The notes beneath the pieces were generated by a model. It saw only the letters and a program-made list of their open reading frames with translations, was not told the DNA's origin and searched no databases. This document shows, one piece after another, positions 1 to 10,569 of a stretch of 64,000 nucleotides of DNA; position 1 is the stretch's first letter; each line of letters opens with the position of its first letter. This DNA comes from Hydractinia symbiolongicarpus. Lineage: Eukaryota; Cnidaria; Hydrozoa; Anthoathecata; Hydractiniidae. The stretch lies in the NCBI RefSeq assembly GCF_029227915.1, contig NC_079885.1, forward strand, positions 558,001 through 622,000, given 5' to 3'. Both the position numbers and the translations under genes were made by a program.

Positions 1-30
1 GATGAGACGCTGAATAAAAGAAGTTTAATC

Positions 31-36
31 GCCGGC
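31..36. other. GCCGGC palindrome of the monomer
   Basis: This six-base palindrome is present in most monomers, always at offset 31. Common variants are gccgac, gccgga, gccgcc and gctggc. It contains a CpG and would give a 203-bp ladder in a restriction digest of the array. No binding protein can be named from the sequence. Confidence 0.7.
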
Positions 37-78
37 AAACGAAAACCTGCGATTTCCCGTAAATCCTGGACTCGGCCC

Positions 79-96
79 GTATAGTCAAAAGTATAC
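79..96. other. Inverted repeat gtata-N8-tatac
   Basis: The stretch gtatagtcaaaagtatac has 5-bp arms around an 8-base centre and includes the GTATAC palindrome and a CAAAA pentamer. It is present in most monomers. The centre is a strong class marker: gtcaaaag is the common form, gttaaaag marks class Q, gtcgaatg marks class T and gtaaaaagcatac marks a form in the right part. A variant reading gtataataag near 900-1510 lacks the right arm. The function is unknown. Confidence 0.65.
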
Positions 97-133
97 AAAG
101 AAAGTACCCAGGGAGTAAACTCATTTCCCAAAC

Positions 134-157
134 GATTTTTTAAATTATTATTTCACC
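134..157. other. AT-rich T-tract element of the monomer
   Basis: Two runs of T flank an aaatta core and end in CACC. It is present in every full-length monomer. The two T runs are direct repeats, and both recurrent internal deletions of this array (12 nt near 10996 and 14 nt near 51346) remove sequence between or within them. That fits slippage or microhomology-mediated loss. T tracts of this kind can bend DNA, but bending here is inference. Confidence 0.7.
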
Positions 158-185
158 ACTAAAGCCCATGAGACTTGTAGTTTTT

Positions 186-203
186 AAAAATGTTTTCATT
201 TTT
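186..203. other. Perfect hairpin aaaaatg-tttt-cattttt
   Basis: The run aaaaatgttttcattttt has 7-bp perfectly complementary arms and a 4-base loop, next to a self-complementary tttttaaaaa (181-190). It recurs once per 203 bp through most of the array. In class S monomers the left arm changes G to A and the right arm changes T to A, and together these recreate a shifted 6-bp hairpin (aaatat-tttc-atattt). Short dyads have been proposed to form non-B DNA at centromeres that lack CENP-B sites. Applying that here is inference. Confidence 0.7.
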
Positions 204-3200
204 GATGAGACGCTGAATAAAAGAAGTTTAATCGCCGACAAACGAAAACCCGCGATTTCCCGTAAATCCCGGACTCGGCCCGTATAGTTAAAAGTATACA
301 AGGAAAGTACCCAGTGAGTAAACTCATTTCCCGAACGAATTTTTAAATTATTTTTTCACCACTAAAACGTATGAGACTTGTAGTTTTCAAAAATGTTTTC
401 ATTTTTGATGAGACGCTGAATAAAAGAAGTTTAATCGCCGGCAAACGAAAACCTGCGATTTCCCGTAAATCCCGGACTCGGCCCGTATAGTCAAAAGTAT
501 ACAAAGAAAGTACCCAGGGTGTAAACTCATTTCCCGAACGATTTTTTAAATTATTTTTTCACCACTTAAACGCATGAGAATTGTAGTTTTCAAAAATGTT
601 TTCATTTTTGATGAGACGCTGAATAAAAGAAGTTTAATCGCCGGCAAACGAAAACCTGTGATTTCCCGTAAATCCCGTACTCGGCCCGTATAGTCAAAAG
701 TATACAAAGAAAGTATCCAGGGTGTAAACTCATTTCCCGAACGATTTTTTAAATTATTATTTCACCACTAAAACGCATGAGACTTGTAGTTTTCAAAAAT
801 GTTTTTATTTTTTGATGAGACGCTGAATGAAAGAAGTTTAATCGCCGGAAAACAAAAACCTGCGATTTTCCGTAAATCCCGGACTCGGCCCGTATAGTCA
901 AAAGTATAATAAGAAAGTACCCAGGGTGTAAACTCATTTCCCGAACGATTTTTTAAATTATATTTTCACCACTAAAACGCATGAGACTTGTAGTTTTCAA
1001 AAATGTTTTCATTTTTGATGAGACGCTGAATGAAAGAAGTTTAATCGCCGGCAAACGAAAACTTGCGATTTCCTGTAAATCCCGGACTCGGCCCGTATAG
1101 TCAAAAGTATAATAAGAAAGTACCCAGGGTGTAAACTCATTTCCCGAACGATTTTTTGAATTATTATTTCACAACTAAAGCCCATGAGACTTGTAGTTTT
1201 TAAAAATGTTTTCATTTTTGATGAGACGCTGAATAAAAGAAGTTTAATCGCCGGCAAACGAAAACCCGCCATTTCCCGTAAACCCTGGACTCGGCCCGTA
1301 TAATCAAAAGTATACAAAGAAATTACCCAGGTAGTAAACTCATTTCCCAAACGATTTTTTAAGTTATTATTTCACCACTAAAACGCATGATACTTGTAGT
1401 TTTCAAGAATGTTTTGATTTTTGATGAGACGCTGAATAAAAGCAGTTTAATTGCCGGCAAACCAAAACCTGCGATTTCCCGTAAATCCCGGACTCGGCCC
1501 GTATAGTCAAAAGTATAATAAGAAAGTACCCAGGGTGTAAACTCATTTCCCGAACGATTTTTTAAATTATTATTTCACCACTAAAGCCCATGAGACTTGT
1601 AGTTTTTAAAAATGTTTTCATTTTTGATGAGACGCTGAATAAAAGAAGTTTAATCGCCGGCAAACGAAAACCCGCGATTTCCCGTAAATCCCGGGCTTGG
1701 CCGTATAGTCAAAAGGATACAAAGAAAGTACCCAGGAAGTAAACTCATTTCCCAAACGATTTTTTAAATTACTTTTTCACCACTAAAACGCATGAGACTT
1801 GTAGTTTTTAAAAGTGTTTTCATTTTTGATGAGACGCTGAATAAAAGAAGTTTAATCGCCGGCAAACGAAAACATGCGATTTCCCGTAAATCCTGGACTC
1901 GGCCCGTATAGTCAAAAGTATACAAAGAAAGTACCCAGGGAGTAAACTCATTTCCCAAACGATTTTTTAAATTATTATTTCACCACTAAAGCCCATGAGA
2001 CTTGTAGTTTTTAAAAATGTTTTCATTTTTGATGAGACGCTGAATAAAAGAAGTTTAATCGCCGACAAACGAAAACCCGCGATTTCCCGTAAATCCCGGA
2101 CTCGGCCCGTATAGTTAAAAGTATACAAGGAAAGTACCCAGTGAGTAAACTCATTTCCCGAACGAATTTTTAAATTATTTTTTCACCACTAAAACGTATG
2201 AGACTTGTAGTTTTCAAAAATGTTTTCATTTTTGATGAGACGCTGAATAAAAGAAGTTTAATCGCCGGCAAACGAAAACCTGCGATTTCCCGTAAATCCC
2301 GGACTCGGCCCGTATAGTCAAAAGTATACAAAGAAAGTACCCAGAGTGTAAACTCATTTTCCGAACGATTTTTTAAATTATTTTTTCACCACTTAAACGC
2401 ATGAGAATTGTAGTTTTCAAAAATGTTTTCATTTTTGATGAGACGCTGAATAAAAGAAGTTTAATCGCCGGCAAACGAAAACCTGTGATTTCCCGTAAAT
2501 CCCGTACTCGGCCCGTATAGTCAAAAGTATACAAAGAAAGTATCCAGGGTGTAAACTCATTTCCCGAACGATTTTTTAAATTATTATTTCACCACTAAAA
2601 CGCAATAGACTTGTAGTTTTCAAAAATGTTTTTATTTTTTGATGAGACGCTGAATGAAAGAAGTTTAATCGCCGGAAAACAAAAACCTGCGATTTTCCGT
2701 AAATCCCGGACTCGGCCCGTATAGTCAAAAGTATAATAAGAAAGTACCCAGGGTGTAAACTCATTTCCCGAACGATTTTTTAAATTATATTTTCACCACT
2801 AAAACGCATGAGACTTGTAGTTTTCAAAAATGTTTTCATTTTTGATGAGACGCTGAATGAAAGAAGTTTAATCGCCGGCAAACGAAAACCTGCGATTTCC
2901 TGTAAATCCCGGACTCGGCCCGTATAGTCAAAAGTATAATAAGAAAGTACCCAGGGTGTAAACTCATTTCCCGAACGATTTTTTGAATTATTATTTCACA
3001 ACTAAAGCCCATGAGACTTGTAGTTTTTAAAAATGTTTTCATTTTTGATGAGACGCTGAATAAAAGAAGTTTAATCGCCGGCAAACGAAAACCCGCCATT
3101 TCCCGTAAACCCTGGACTCGGCCCGTATAATCAAAAGTATACAAAGAAATTACCCAGGTAGTAAACCCATTTCCCAAACGATTTTTTAAGTTATTATTTC

Positions 3201-3331
3201 ACCACTAAAACGCATGATACTTGTAGTTTTCAAGAATGTTTTCATTTTTGATGAGACGCTGAATATAAGCAGTTTAATTGCCGGCAAACCAAAACCTGCG
3301 ATTTCCCGTAAATCCCGGACTCGGCCCGTAT

Positions 3332-3422
3332 AAACAAAAGTATACAAAGAAAGTACCCAGGGAGTAAACTCATTTCCAGAACGATTTTTTAAATTATTTT
3401 TTCACCACTAAAACGCATAAGA
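3332..3422. repeat. Conversion-like patch inside the 9-mer HOR
   Basis: Compared with the copy 1827 bp upstream (1505-1595), this tract changes class abruptly. It carries tatacaaag instead of tataataag, ccagaacg instead of cccgaacg, and aacgcataag instead of aagcccatgag. On both sides the two copies share rare features, including a one-base deletion in ggcttggccgtatag at about 3520 and 1693. The patch matches monomers at about 4583-4650 and 5195-5245. A short gene-conversion event is the simplest reading. A double crossover would look the same. Confidence 0.65.
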
Positions 3423-4004
3423 CTTGTAGTTTTTAAAAATGTTTTCATTTTTGATGAGACGCTGAATAAAAGAAGTTTAATCGCCGGCAAACGAAAACCC
3501 GCGATTTCCCGTAAATCCCGGGCTTGGCCGTATAGTCAAAAGTATACAAAGAAAGTACCCAGGGAGTAAACGCATTTCCCGAACGATTTTTTAAATTACT
3601 TTTTCACCACTAAAACGCATGAGACTTGTAGTTTTTAAAAATGTTTTCATTTTTGATGAGACGCTGAATAAAAGAAGTTTAATCGCCGGCAAACGAAAAC
3701 CTGCGATTTCCCGTAAATCCTGGACTCGGCCCGTATAGTCAAAAGTATACAAAGAAAGTACCCAGGGAGTAAACTCATTTCCCAAACGATTTTTTAAATT
3801 ATTATTTCACCACTAAAGCCCATGAGACTTGTAGTTTTTAAAAATATTTTCATTTCTGATGAGACGCTGAATAAAAAAAGTTTAATCGCCGGCAAACGAA
3901 AACCCGCGATTTCCCGTAAATCCCGGACTCGGCCCGTATAGTTAAAAGTATACAAGGAAAGTACCCAGTGAGTAAACTCATTTCCCGAACGAATTTTTAA
4001 ATTA

Positions 4005-5224
4005 TTTTTTCACCACTAAAACGTATGAGACTTGTAGTTTTGAAAAATGTTTTCATTTTTGATGAGACGCTGAATAAAAGAAGTTTAATCGCCGGCAAAC
4101 GAAAACCTGCGATTTCCCCTTAAATCCCGGACTTGGCCCGTATAGTCAAAAGTATACAAAGAAAGTACCCAGTGTGTAAACTCATTTCCCGAACGATTTT
4201 TTAAATTATTTTTTCAGCACTAAAACGCATGAGACATGTAGTTTTTAAAAATGTTTTCATTTTTGATGAGACGGTGAATAAAAGAAGTTTAATCGCCGGC
4301 AAACGAAAACCTGCGATTTCCCGTAAATCCTGGACTCGGCCCGTATAGTCAAAAGTATACAAAGAAAGTACCCAGGGAGTAAACTCATTTCCCAAACGAT
4401 TTTTTAAGTTATTATTTCACCACTAAATCGCATGAGACTTGTAGTTTTCAAGAATGTTTTTATTTTTGATGAGACGCTGAATAAAAGCAGTTTAATCGCC
4501 GGCAAACAAAAACCTGCGATTTTCCGTAAATCCCGGACTCGGCCCGTATAGTCAAAAGTATACAAAGAAAGTACCCAGGGAGTAAACTCATTTCCAGAAC
4601 GATTTTTTAAATTATTTTTTCACCACTAAAACGTATGAGACTTGTAGTTTTGAAAAATGTTTTCATTTTTGATGAGACGCTGAATAAAAGAAGTTTAATC
4701 GCCGGCAAACGAAAACCTGCGATTTCCCCTTAAATCCCGGACTTGGCCCGTATAGTCAAAAGTATACAAAGAAAGTACCCAGTGTGTAAACTCATTTCCC
4801 GAACGATTTTTTAAATTATTTTTTCAGCACTAAAACGCATGAGACATGTAGTTTTTAAAAATGTTTTCATTTTTGATGAGACGGTGAATAAAAGAAGTTT
4901 AATCGCCGGCAAACGAAAACCTGCGATTTCCCGTAAATCCTGGACTCGGCCCGTATAGTCAAAAGTATACAAAGAAAGTACCCAGGGAGTAAACTCATTT
5001 CCCAAACGATTTTTTAAGTTATTATTTCACCACTAAATCGCATGAGACTTGTAGTTTTCAAGAATGTTTTTATTTTTGATGAGACGCTGAATAAAAGCAG
5101 TTTAATCGCCGGCAAACAAAAACCTTCGATTTTCCGTAAATCCCGGACTCGGCCCGTATAGTCAAAAGTATACAAAGAAAGTACCCAGGGAGTAAACTCA
5201 TTTCCAGAACGATTTTTTAAATTA
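4005..5224. repeat. Tandem trimer HOR, two copies of 610 bp
   Basis: Bases 4005-4614 and 4615-5224 are nearly identical at an offset of 610, which is 3 x 203 plus one base. The extra base lies in a shared variant (cccctt where other monomers have cccgt). Both copies also share the rare ttcagcacta, gagacatgtag and gacggtgaata variants. Identity stops near 5225, where aacgtatgag is replaced by aacgcataag. A related, diverged trimer lies at about 5830-6430. Confidence 0.9.
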
Positions 5225-5482
5225 TTTTTTCACCACTAAAACGCATAAGACTTGTAGTTTTTAAAAATGTTTTCATTTTTGATGAGACGCTGAATAAAAG
5301 AAGCTTAATCGCCGGCAAACGAAAACCCGCGATTTCCCGTAAATCCCGGGCTTTGCCGTATAGTCAAAAGTATACAAAGAAAGTACCCAGGAAGTAAACT
5401 CATTTCCCGAACGATTTTTTAAATTACTTTTTCACCACTAAAACGCATGAGACTTGTAGTTTTTTAAAATGTTTTCATTTTT

Positions 5483-7440
5483 GATGAGACGCTGAATAAA
5501 AGAAGTTTAATCGCCGGCAAACGAAAACCTGCGATTTCCCGTAAATCCTGGACACGGCCCGTATAGTCAAAAGTATACAAAGAAAATACCCAGGGAGTAA
5601 ACTCATTTCCCAAACGATTTTTTAAATTATTATTTCACCACTAAAACCCATGAGACTTGTAGTTTTTAAAAATATTTTCATTTTTGATGAGACGCTGAAT
5701 AAAAGAAGTTTAATCGCCGGCAAATGAAAACCCGCGATTTCCCGTAAATCCCGGACTCGGCCCGTATAGTCAAAAGTATACAAGGAAAGTACCCAGTGAG
5801 TAAACTCATTTCCCGAACGAATTTTTAAATTATTTTTTTACCACTAAAACGTATGAGACTTGTAGTTTTCAAAAATGTTTTCATTTTTGATGAGACGCTG
5901 AATAAAAGAAGTTTAATCGCCGGCAAACGAAAACCTGCGATTTCCCGTAAATCCCGGAATGGGCCCGTATAGTCAAAAGTATACAAAGAAAGTACCCAGT
6001 GTGTAAACTCATTTCCCGAACGATTTTTCAAATTATTTTTTCAGCACTAAAACGCATGAGACATGTAGTTTTTAAAAATGTTTTCATTTTTGATGAGACG
6101 GTGAATAAAAGAAGTTTAATCGCCGGCAAACGAAAACCTGCGATTTCCCGTAAATCCTGGACTCGGCCCGTATAGTCAAAAGTATACAAAGAAAGTACCC
6201 AGGGAGTAAACTCATTTCCCAAACGATTTTTTAAGTTATTATTTCACCACTAAATCGCATGAGACTTGTAGTTTTCAAGAATGTTTTCATTTTTGATGAG
6301 ACGCTGATTAAAAGCAGTTTAATCGCCGGCAAACGAAAACCTGCGATTTCCCGTAAATCCCGGACTCGGCCCGTATAGTCAAAAGTATACAAAGAAAGTA
6401 CCCAGGGAGTAAACTCATTTCCAGAACGATTTTTTAAATTACTTTTTCACCACTAAAACGCATGAGACTTGTAGTTTTTAAAAATGTTTTCATTGTTGAT
6501 GAGACGCTGAATAAAAGAAGTTTAATCGCCGGCAAACGAAAACCCGCCATTTCCCGTAAACCCTGGACTCGGCCCGTATAATCAAAAGTATACAAAGAAA
6601 GTACCCAGGGAGTAAACTCATTTCCCGAACGATTTTTTAAATTATTTTTTCACCACTAAAACGCATGACACTTGTAGTTTTCAAAAATGTTTTCATTTTT
6701 GATGAGACGCTGAATAAAAGAAGTTTAATCGCCGGCAAACGAAAACCTGTGATTTCCCGTAAATCCCGTACTCGGCCCGTATAGTCAAAAGTATACAAAG
6801 AAAGTATCCAGGGTGTAAACTCATTTCCCGAACGAATTTTTAAATTATTATTTCACCACTAAAACGCATGAGACTTGTAGTTTTCAAAAATGTTTTCATT
6901 TTTGATGAGACGCTGAATGAAAGAAGTTTAATCGCCGGCAAACGAAAACCTGCGATTTCCCGTAAATCCCGGACTCGGCCAGTATAGTCAAAAGTATAAT
7001 AAGAAAGAACCCAGGGTGTAAACTCATTTCCCCAACGATTTTTTAAATTATTATTTTACCACTAAAACGCATGAGACATTTAGTTTTTAAAAATGTTTTC
7101 ATTTTTGATGAGACGCTGAATAAAAGAAGTTTAATCGCCGGCAAACGAAAACCCGCCATTTCCCGTAAACCCTGGACTCGGCCCGTATAATCAAAAGTAT
7201 ACAAAGAAAGTACCCAGGGAGTAAACTCATTTCCCGAACGATTTTTTAAATTATTTTTTCACCACTAAAACGCATGAGACTTGTAGTTTTCAAGAATGTT
7301 TTCATTTTTGATGAGACGCTGAATAAAAGACGTTTAATCGCCGGCAAACGAAAACCCGCCATTTCCCGTAAACCCCAGACTCGGCCCGCATAGTCAAAAG
7401 TATACAAAGAAAGTACCCAGGGAGTAAACTCATTTCCAGA
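5483..7440. repeat. Scrambled 203-bp monomers without a clear HOR
   Basis: Monomer types seen in the first 9-mer reappear here in a different order. For example, the cctgtgattt / cccgtactcgg monomer lies at about 6749 and the aaaccctgg / gtataatc monomer at about 6545, 7155 and 7672. I could not align the region to the 1827-bp unit at one constant offset. This suggests several unequal exchanges. No gene or foreign insertion is visible. Confidence 0.7.
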
Positions 7441-7540
7441 ACGATTTTTTAAATTATGTTTTCACCCGTAAATCCCGGACTCGGCCGGTATAGTCAAAAG
7501 TATAATAAGAAAGTACCCAGGGTGTAAACTCATTTCCCGA
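7441..7540. repeat. Truncated monomer, 103-bp internal deletion
   Basis: The AT-rich element ends in ttcacc and is joined directly to cgtaaatccc, so about 103 bp of the monomer is missing. The spacing between consecutive acgatttttt motifs here is 100 bp instead of 203. The missing part holds the ACTAAA block, the hairpin and the first 58 or so bases of the next monomer. The junction has two shared C bases, consistent with microhomology joining. The neighbouring gacgtttaatcg marker recurs 506 bp apart (7330 and 7836), which is three monomers minus 103 bp. Confidence 0.9.
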
Positions 7541-7899
7541 ACGATTTTTTAAATTATTATTTCACCACTAAAGCCCATGAGACTTGTAGTTTTTAAAAAT
7601 GTTTTCATTTTTGATGAGACGCTGAATAAAAGAAGTTTAATCGCCGGCAAACGAAAACCCGCCATTTCCCGTAAACCCTGGACTCGGCCCGTATAATCAA
7701 AAGTATACAAAGAAAGTACCCAGGGAGTAAACTCATTTCCCGTACGATTTTTTAAGTTATTTTTTCACCACTAAAATGCATGACACTTGTAGTTTTTAAA
7801 AATGTTTTCATTTTTGATGAGACGCTGAATAAAAGACGTTTAATCGCCGGCAAACGAAAACCCGCCATTTCCCGTAAACCCCAGACTCGGCCCGCATAG

Positions 7900-9460
7900 T
7901 CAAAAGTATACAAAGAAAGTACCCAGGGAGTAAACTCATTTCCCGAACGATTTTTTACATTACTTTTTCACCACTAAAACGCATGAGACTTGTAGTTTTT
8001 AAAAATGTTTTCATTTTTGATGAGACGCTGAATAAAAGAAGTTTAATCGCCGGCAAACGAAAACCCGCGATTTTCCGTAAATCCCGGACTCGGCCCGTAT
8101 AGTTAAAAGTATACAAGGAAAGTACCCAGTGAGTAAACTCATTTCCCGAACGAATTTTTAAATTATTTTTTCACCACTAAAACGTATGACACTTGTAGTT
8201 TTCAAAAATGTTTTCATTTTTGATGAGACGCTGAATAAAAGAAGTTTATTCGCCGGCAAACGAAAACCTGCGATTTCCCGTAAATCCCGGACTCGGCCCG
8301 TATAGTCAAAAGTATACAAAGAAAGTACCCAGGGTGTAAACTCATTTCCCAAACGATTTTTTAAATTATTATTTCACCACTAAAGCCCATGAGACTTGTA
8401 GTTTTTAAAAATGTTTTCATTTTTGATGAGACGCTGAATAAAAGAAGTTTAATCGCCGGCAAACGAAAACCCGCGATTTCCCGTAAATCCCGGACTCGGC
8501 CCGTATAGTTAAAAGTATACAAGGAAAGTACCCAGTGAGTAAACTCATTTCCCGAACGAATTTTTAAATTATTTTTTCACCACTAAAACGTATGAGACTT
8601 GTAGTTTTCAAAAATGTTTTCATTTTTGATGAGACGCTGAATAAAAGAAGTTTAATCGCCGGCAAACGAAAACCTGCGATTTCCCGTAAATCCCGGACTC
8701 GCCCCGTATAGTCAAAAGTATACAAAGAAAGTACCCAGGGAGTAAACTTGTTTCCAGAACGATTTTTTAAATTATTTTTTCACCACTAAAACGCATAAGA
8801 CTTGTAGTTTTTAAAAATGTTTTCATTTTTGATGAGACGCTGAATAAAAGAAGTTTAATCGCCGGCAAACGGAAACCCGCGATTTCCCGTAAATCCCGGG
8901 CTTGGCCCGTATAGTCAAAAGTATACAAAGAAAGTATCCAGGGAGTAAACTCATTTCCCGAACGATTTTTTAAATTACTTTTTCACCACTAAAACGCATG
9001 AGACTTGTAGTTTTTAAAAATGTTTTCATTTTTGATGAAACGCTGAATAAAAGAAGTTTAATCGCCGGCAAACGAAAACCCGCGATTTCCCGTAAATCCC
9101 GGACTCGGCCCGTATAGTTAAAAGTATACAAGGAAAGTACCCAGTGAGTAAACTCATTTCCCGAACGAATTTTTAAATTATTTTTTCACCACTAAAACGT
9201 ATGAGACTTGTAGTTTTCAAAAATGTTTTCATTTTTGATGAGACGCTGAATAAAAGAAGTTTAATCGCCGGCAAACGAAAACCTGCGATTTCCCGTAAAT
9301 CCCGGACTCGGCCCGTATAGTCAAAAGTATACAAAGAAAGTACCCAGGGAGTAAACTCATTTCCCAAACGATTTTTTAAGTTATTATTTCACCACTAAAG
9401 CCCATGAGACTTGTAGTTTTTAAAAATGTTTTCATTTTTGATAAGACGCTGAATAAAAGA
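7900..9460. repeat. Partial 5-mer HOR, 1015-bp offset
   Basis: Bases near 7900-8450 align with those near 8915-9460 at 1015 bp (5 x 203), including the class Q monomers at about 8100-8200 and 9115-9215 and the class P monomers that follow. Alignment fails before 7890, where the sequence has aaaccccag, and after about 9480, where catggtctcgg appears. Only about one and a half units are present and identity is lower than in the other HOR blocks. Confidence 0.6.
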
Positions 9461-9571
9461 ACTTTAATCGCCGGCAAACGAAAACCCGCAATTTCCCGTA
9501 AATCATGGTCTCGGCCCGTATAGTCAAAAGTATACAAGGAAAGTACCCAGTGAGTAAACTTATTTCCCTAA
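9361..9571. repeat. Marker monomer with catggtctcgg
   Basis: This monomer carries the rare combination gataagacg, gaactttaatcg, catggtctcgg (at 9504) and cttatttccctaacg. The same combination recurs at 11320, 12731 and 20233. A relative at 42966 has gatgagacg instead of gataagacg. Spacings of 1816 and 1411 bp equal 9 and 7 monomers minus a shared 12-base deletion with small compensating indels. It therefore tracks unequal exchange through the left part of the array. Confidence 0.8.
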
Positions 9572-10569
9572 CGAATTTTTAAATTATTTTTTCACCACTA
9601 AAACGCATGAGATTTGTAGTTTTCAAAAATGTTTTCATTTTTGATGAGACGCTGAATAAAAGAAGTTTAATCGCCGGCAAACGAAAACCTGCGATTTCCC
9701 GTAAATCAGGGGCTTGTCCCGTATAGTCGAATGTATACAAAGAAAGTACCCAGGGAGTAAACTCATTTACCGAACGATTTTTTAAATTATTTTTTCACCA
9801 CTAAAACGCATAAGACTTGTAGTTTTTAAAAATGTTTTCATTTTTGATGAGACGCTGAATAAAAGAAGTTTAATCGCCGGCAAACGAAAACCCGCGATTT
9901 CCCGAAAATCCCGGGCTTGGCCCGTATAGTCAAAAGTATACAAAGAAAGTACCCAGGGAGTAAACTCATTTCCCGAACGATTTTTTACATTACTTTTTCA
10001 CCACTAAAACGCATGAGACTTGTAGTTTTTAAAAATGTTTTCATTTTTGATGAGACGCTGAATAAAAGAAGTTTAATCGCCGGCGAACGAAAACCTGCGA
10101 TTTCCCGTAAATCCTGGACTCGGCCCGTATAGTCAAAAGTATACAAAGAAAGTACCCAGGGAGTAAACTCATTTCCCAAACGATTTTTTTAATTATTATT
10201 TCACCACTAAAGCCCATGAGACTTGTAGTTTTCAAAAATGTTTTCATTTTTGATGAGACGCTGGATAAAAGAAGTTTAATCGCCGGCAAACGAAAACCCG
10301 CGATTTCCCGTAAATCCCGGACTCGGCCCGTATAGTTAAAAGTATACAAGGAAAGTACCCAGTGAGTAAACTCATTTCCCGAACGAATTTTTAAATTATT
10401 TTTTCACCACTAAAACGTATGAGACTTGTAGTTTTCAAAAATGTCTTCATTTTTGATGAGACGCTGAATAAAAGAAGTTTAATCGCCGGCAAACGAAAAC
10501 CCGCGATTTCCCGTAAGTCCCGGGCTTGGCCCGTATAGTCAAAAGTATACAAAGAAAGTACCCAGGGAG

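Larger units (their letters stand above)
1..203. repeat. Reference satellite monomer
   Basis: This monomer is used here to fix the phase. In order it holds an A-rich start, a GCCGGC palindrome at 31-36, a block rich in CCCG/CGG up to about 80, a gtata/tatac inverted repeat at 79-96, a spacer ending in catttccc, an AT-rich element at 134-157, an ACCACTAAA block, and a T/A-rich end with a hairpin at 186-203. The majority form has 75 G+C of 203 (37%), with about 60% GC over 31-80 and 22% over 131-203 (hand counts). The variable sites that separate monomer classes lie near offsets 45-50, 65-75, 84-100, 104-112, 126-142, 158-170 and 176-192. Confidence 0.93.
1..3329. repeat. 9-monomer HOR, 1827-bp period, first two copies
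   Basis: Bases 1-1827 and 1828 onward align at an offset of 1827 (9 x 203) with only scattered substitutions, for example aacctgcg at 44 against aacatgcg at 1871 and cgcatgagac near 775 against cgcaatagac near 2602. Shared rare markers include gtataataag, cctgtgattt with cccgtactcgg, and aaaccctgg with gtataatc. Close alignment breaks near 3330, where a 90-bp patch differs, and resumes near 3425. A 1827-1828 bp periodicity can still be followed to about 5482 but with much more divergence. Confidence 0.9.

Noticed and set aside
79-100. TATA-box-like promoter in gtatagtcaaaagtatacaa
   Set aside because: The match is short and AT-rich, repeats in every monomer, and has no downstream gene. Satellite transcription is possible but the sequence alone does not show a promoter.
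186-203. Intrinsic bacterial-type terminator (hairpin followed by T)
   Set aside because: The arms are almost entirely A and T with no GC-rich stem, and there is no upstream gene. A tandem satellite is not a bacterial operon context.
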